The position numbers and the translations under genes are program-made. The notes under the pieces were generated by a model. It worked only from the letters and a program-made list of their open reading frames with translations, was not told the origin of the DNA and did not search any database. From contig NZ_CP104991.1 in NCBI RefSeq assembly GCF_030323265.1, positions 620,001-684,000 of the forward strand: DNA of 64,000 nucleotides, given 5' to 3'. Origin of the DNA: Terrirhizobium terrae (lineage in GTDB: Bacteria > Pseudomonadota > Alphaproteobacteria > Rhizobiales > Rhizobiaceae). This document shows, piece after piece, positions 60,093 to 64,000 of this stretch (position 1 is its first letter; the number at the start of each line of letters is the position of its first letter).

Positions 60093-62446
60093 TCAGGCCA
60101 CGGCTTTTTCGGTTGCAGTGAATAACGCTCGGATTGCCGTCTGTTCCAACGGTCGACTGATGAGATATCCTTGGATCTGGTCGCACCCCTCTATCACAGT
60201 AAAGGCGCGCTGTTCCATGGTTTCGACCCCTTCCGCTGTTACGGTCATTCGCAGTTTTCCGGCCAACGAAGTGATTGCCTGCACGATAGCCACCGCGTCA
60301 GGATTATCTGGCAATTGCCGCACGAATGACTGATCGATCTTGATCTTGGTAAACGGGAAACGTTGAAGGTATCTGAGCGACGAATAGCCGGTTCCGAAAT
60401 CATCCATGGAGATGCGGATGCCCATTTTCCTCAAGCTTTGCAGGGTCCGATAGGTTGTATCCTCGTCCTGCATCAGTGCGCTTTCAGTAATCTCAAGCTC
60501 AAGGCGTGTGGCCGGCAATCCTGTCTCTTGCAGGATATGCGCGACGGTCGACGCGATATTGCTGTCGCGAAGCTGGACTGGCGAAAGGTTGACCGCTACT
60601 GAGAGTTGGCGCGGCCAACCCATGGCTTCCTCGCAGGCTGTCCGCAGCACCCATTCTCCGAGCGCGCCTATCAGACCAATCTCCTCAGCCAGCGGTATGA
60701 AGTCGGCGGGCGAGACCATGCCGCGGGTCGGATGTCTCCAGCGAACGAGTGCTTCTGCACCCTGGTACCTGCCGGATTTTGGATCGACTTGCGGCTGGTA
60801 GTGTACCGCAAACTCTTCTCGCGTCAGTGCACGTCGCAGATCGAGCTCAATCAACCTTCGTGCTTTGGCACGATCGCTCATCCCCGCCTCGAACTTCCGT
60901 GACGTCGCGCCGCCATCCTGCTTAGCGGCATATAGAGCAAGGTCAGCATGACGGTAAAGCGTGCCTGGTTCGTGCCCATCCCGCCGTGCGGTAGCGACAC
61001 CAATACTTCCAGCAACCTCGATAACAGACGCCTCGATCAAAAATGGCCGGCCCAAGAGTTCGATGATTGTTCCCGCGATCATTTCGGCTCGGCTCTCGTC
61101 ATGCACGATGACAGCGAATTCGTCGCCGCCGAGCCGGGCAACGATGTCCGCGGCGTCCACTGTAGCGCAAATGCGAGATGCTACTCGCTTGAGGAGCTCG
61201 TCCCCGACCAAATGCCCTAGCGTATCATTTACGGATTTGAAGCGGTCGAGATCGAGCAGCAAGAGAGCGAATGATTTTCCATCGGAATCAGCCAGTTTCA
61301 TGGTGACTTCAAGCAACTGATTGAAGTGAACTCTATTCGAGAGGCCGGTCAATGCGTCGGAATAGGCCAGAGTGTGTAGCTTGCGCTCGGTCGTCAACCG
61401 CTCGCTTTGATCGCGGACAGCCACGATTGTTTGATGTCGAGAACCAAGAGCCACGGTTTTGCGCAGGACGCGGACTGGGACAAGCTTGCCGTCAGCACGA
61501 AGTAGCTCGGCGTCAATTTCTTCCTGTTCGGCAATCTCTGAGATCGCCAAGTTTGGCAGGACGGAAGAGATCTGAACGCCGGCGAGCCTGTCTTTGGCGT
61601 ATCCTGAAAGGGAAGCTAAGCTGTTGTTCATCGCCTGGACGGTGTCGTTTTCGCAAATCAGCAAACCCTCCACTGCCATGTCAGCAAGCTGCTTCAACCG
61701 AAGCTCGTCGCTCCGAAGTCGAACGCGGGCAGCCAAGCTGAAGCGCAGGCCGTGGACTGCCAGTACCAACAGTCCTGCGCCCACTGAAGCGACAATAGGG
61801 GCAATGACGTCCGGCGAAAGGGTTGAGGGGGAAGGTCGATGCTTGGATCGAACTGCAGCTGCAGCGCGGTCATCCCGGTGAAATGAAGAATGGCAATACC
61901 GATGACTAGAGACGGAGCTGCGAGGTGCCTTAGACCGCGACGTCTCTCACCTGCGAAGACCATCGCCCCGCAAATGAGAGGCATTGACAGCAAGATTGAG
62001 AGAGCCACAAGGCTGTCGTTCCAACCAGTTTGCCCGGTGACAAGGTATGCTGACTGGCCGAGGTGATGCAAAAGCGTGATGCTGAGGCCAAGTATGAAAC
62101 CCGAGATCAGGCGGCGTGAACGGTGGCGGGTGCTGATTGCAGTGCCGACAGCTGTTCCGATCCCGACAATCGTCAGTATCAGTGATGCAGCCGTCATCAC
62201 CGGATCAAAGCCGCTTAGCATTCCCGGCCGAAACGCAAGCAGAGCGATCATATGTGTCGCCCAAGCGGTGCTACCAGCAGCGACGATTGCGACGACTGAC
62301 CACCATGTCCGGGTGCAACCGTCCAGCCGACCCGCGTGCTGCGCGACAGAAAACGAAGCATAGACGCCAATGCTGCAGACCAGCGCTGCAATCAGGAGCA
62401 GAATCCGGTCGTGGCCTTCGCTGATACAGCTATAGATCGCGTTCAT
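60093..62446 (-). pseudogene. MHYT-PAS-GGDEF-EAL cyclic-di-GMP protein (one homopolymer frame break)
   Basis: The N-terminal seven-helix MHYT sensor has the motif helices WATHMIALLAF, LLHHLGQSAY and LHFTGMTAL. A slip in a G5 run at 61827-61831 moves the frame; one base gives 784 residues. Then come the last helix, PAS domain (VEGLLICENDTVQAMNNSLA), GGDEF (ARLGGDEFAVI, about residue 435) and EAL (QGAEALVRWRHP, about 567; ISMDDFGTGYSSLRYL). Both signature motifs are intact, so synthesis and breakdown of cyclic-di-GMP are both possible. MHYT domains may bind metal and sense gases. The BLUF gene follows in the same operon. Confidence 0.9.
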
Positions 62447-62699
62447 GGCAGTTCTCCTTGCAGGAGTATGCCTACCAGCGATACCCTAACGATCGATGCA
62501 GTATAGGCACGATATCTTGCTGCCTACTAACGTAGTAAATCAATATACAACGTATGGAAGGCTGTGGAAGTTTTGCGCTGCCGCGTGCGACAGATTTACC
62601 GACCTTCCGCCTCGCAATCATCGTCGCCGACGCGTTGGACATCTGGCTCGGTTCTAAGAGTGACAAAGCGATCACTTCGAAAACCTTCGTGCCGAGCCG
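62447..62699. other. Upstream region of the cyclic-di-GMP operon
   Basis: Divergent from the transporter relic. AT-rich at about 62500-62560, consistent with the operon promoter on the minus strand. No gene seen. Confidence 0.35.
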
Positions 62700-63059
62700 A
62701 GCGCTCCGGCGCTGGTGATCACTGGCGGGTGGCCGGCTCCTTCGGCACGGTGACATAGACCGGTGCGGCACCGCTGGCGCTGATCTACCAGCACCAGAAA
62801 AGCAGCACCGACGCGGCACGCTGGCGCTCAATATCGCGGTCGGCTGCGCCTTCTCGCTTACGATGCTGTTTCTCTTCGACAGTATCGGGACCGAGGATAT
62901 GGTTCAGGCATCCGCGCTGGTGCCCGAGTCAATGATCGGACTTATCTGCTCCTCCTTGATCGCGAAGAGAGGCAGTGATCAGATCCTGCGCCCCCTGCTG
63001 CTCGGTATCTCGCGATCGCTGCGGTCTTCGCCCTGTTTCGAACGATAGTCTTGGCATGA
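62700..63059 (+). pseudogene. TauE/SafE-type sulfite exporter relic
   Basis: Several frames give LIYQHQKSSTDAAR, ALNIAVGCAFSLTMLFLFDS, LVPESMIGLICSSLIAKR and, after another slip, RPLLLGIS with AIAAVFALFRTIVLA and a stop. This fits the C-terminal half of the TauE/SafE family (Ala-Arg turn, paired helices). The N-terminal half is absent. A decayed transporter. Confidence 0.5.
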
Positions 63060-63299
63060 AAGTGTGATTGCCCGCCATGAACTTCCAGTTGGGTACAGGA
63101 CAATCGACGAGGTACAACACCAGATCTCGACGCACGGAAGAGAGCTTCAACATACATCCGACGCACCAGGTAAACGGCTGAGGTTTCGGTTCGTATCCCT
63201 TTCAAGAGCAATGCAAGACTGGTTTGAGTCCGCGGGGTGACCGATGCATGTCGACACCTTGTCGAGTGGCCAATCTCCTTCAGGAACAGAGCTCACGCT

Positions 63300-63464
63300 G
63301 TGGCGCTAAACGCATGCCAGGCGGCACTGCGTGGCGAAATCGAAGCAGAGACTGCACAGGTTTTGTTCGAAGCATTCGCGCAGAAACATGATCTCGTAGC
63401 GGTCGAGACGCCGGCGGGTGTGGTTGCTCGGTCGCGCAGCGACAAAGATCCACAGGTCGAATGA
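63300..63464 (+). CDS. Small hypothetical protein
   Basis: A 54-residue frame from a GTG (ACQAALRGEIEAETAQVLFE, AFAQKHDLVAVETPAGVVAR). AGGAACAG lies upstream. It is the first of three close small frames. No family recognised; the frame extends upstream to 63237. Confidence 0.4.
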   Translation: MALNACQAALRGEIEAETAQVLFEAFAQKHDLVAVETPAGVVARSRSDKDPQVE

Positions 63465-63474
63465 GGGTGGAATT

Positions 63475-63573
63475 ATGGACGCAGAGATAGTCCACCAACT
63501 GGCCGACAGAGCCCATGCCGTGCGGCCTGTGGTTTTGATGCAGGCCTGCGACTTGAACAGCCTAGCGATGTGA
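63475..63573 (+). CDS. Very small hypothetical protein
   Basis: A 32-residue frame (MDAEIVHQLADRAHAVRPVV) with GAGGGTGG before the ATG; its stop overlaps the next start. Supported only by spacing. Confidence 0.3.
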   Translation: MDAEIVHQLADRAHAVRPVVLMQACDLNSLAM

Positions 63574-63752
63574 AAGAAACCTCAGCATTGTCTGTCTATA
63601 ACAAGCGGACTATATTGGCCGCTTGGGCGTCCGACCTCTACGCTTCAGATTGGTGCCCGGCCCTTCGACAGTCGCCAGGGGATCCAGTACCGGTGTCGAT
63701 TGATGATGTGCAGGCAGCATTGGTCGACCTCTACCGGCGGCATCACTCTTGA
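63570..63752 (+). CDS. Small hypothetical protein
   Basis: A 60-residue protein from a GTG overlapping the previous stop (SVYNKRTILAAWASDLYASD, VSIDDVQAALVDLYRRHHS). The coupling to the previous frame supports it. No family recognised. Confidence 0.4.
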   Translation: MKETSALSVYNKRTILAAWASDLYASDWCPALRQSPGDPVPVSIDDVQAALVDLYRRHHS

Positions 63753-63808
63753 AGGGTGGCCGGCGTGGAGGATTGTTGCGCCGGATTCTTGAGCGTCGGT
63801 GTTCCGTG

Positions 63809-64000
63809 TCAAGTTTCCATGTCAAGTGACCTGGGCTTTGTTGCGTTCGGGTGGAAAACCAGATAAGCGGCGCAAAAAATGAAAAACGCGCCGCAAGGCC
63901 GGCAAAGCAAGAGCATCATTGCCGCCACGCCGATTGTGCCCCGGTCAAAACGCGCGTATCGCTACCCACTGGCCCCGCCAGCACCACGGCGAGCGGCAGT
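63809..64000 (-). pseudogene. C-terminal part of a probable membrane protein, cut by the window edge
   Basis: GTIGVAAMMLLLCRPCGAFF, then IFCAAYLVFHPNATKPRSLD, ends at 63809. Upstream in another frame is LPLAVVLAGPVGSDTR, so a slip near 63950 is likely. Hydrophobic, probably the last helix of a transporter. The family cannot be named. Confidence 0.3.

Overview
The window looks like part of an accessory replicon (plasmid or chromid) of an alphaproteobacterium of the Rhizobium/Agrobacterium group. The main support is a repABC replication and partition cassette on the minus strand at 15.7-19.4 kb, with an antisense RNA between repB and repC and two copies of a parS-like palindrome. Other rhizobial plasmid genes fit this: DUF1403 plus scpB, a stand-alone ATP-dependent ligase, a bacterial topoisomerase IB, an Omp25/31-type porin, many toxin-antitoxin (TA) pairs and many recombinases. 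No rRNA, tRNA or core chromosomal operon was seen.

Layout. 0-4.1 kb: TetR regulator and MFS exporter, topoisomerase IB, DUF72 and DUF3072 proteins. 4.2-9.0 kb: a plasmid-maintenance block with a PIN-type TA pair, scpB-DUF1403, a dif-like palindrome, and a Phd/VapC pair in one operon with a tyrosine recombinase. 9.1-12.3 kb: an immunity-like gene with the tail of its probable toxin, a serine recombinase and a broken AAA/DUF4143 ATPase. 12.7-15.2 kb: a decayed cluster of one membrane and two exported proteins. 15.6-19.4 kb: repABC. 19.7-23.8 kb: PIN remnant, ATP-dependent ligase, a small operon with Cys-rich proteins, and a NodL/Maa-type acetyltransferase. 24-37 kb: accessory land with small genes, degenerate GIY-YIG genes, three related Phd-type antitoxins and four complete or partial copies of one tyrosine-recombinase family, several decayed. 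37-57 kb: a LuxR-type regulator, then one very large gene of about 15.2 kb for a protein of about 5,057 residues, followed by its likely type I secretion ABC transporter, membrane-fusion protein and a small membrane protein. 59-62.5 kb: an operon of an MHYT-PAS-GGDEF-EAL cyclic-di-GMP protein, a BLUF blue-light receptor and a small membrane protein. The right end holds small unknown genes and transporter remnants.

How the parts may work together. The secretion locus should export a surface or matrix protein made of many carbohydrate-binding-like and cadherin/Ig-like modules, with a glucose/sorbosone-dehydrogenase-like beta-propeller inside. The nearby blue-light/cyclic-di-GMP operon and the LuxR-type regulator are plausible controllers of such an adhesin; that link is inference. 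The TA and recombinase modules, parS sites, dif-like site and ScpB relative all point to plasmid stability.

Reading caution. At least twelve otherwise well-conserved genes are interrupted by single-base shifts that fall inside short homopolymers, including repA, repC, ligD, scpB, the giant gene and the GGDEF-EAL gene. This looks more like base-calling error than decay. Such genes are listed as pseudogenes as read, except the giant one, with the likely intact length. A second class carries in-frame nonsense codons or multi-base deletions and is probably truly decayed.
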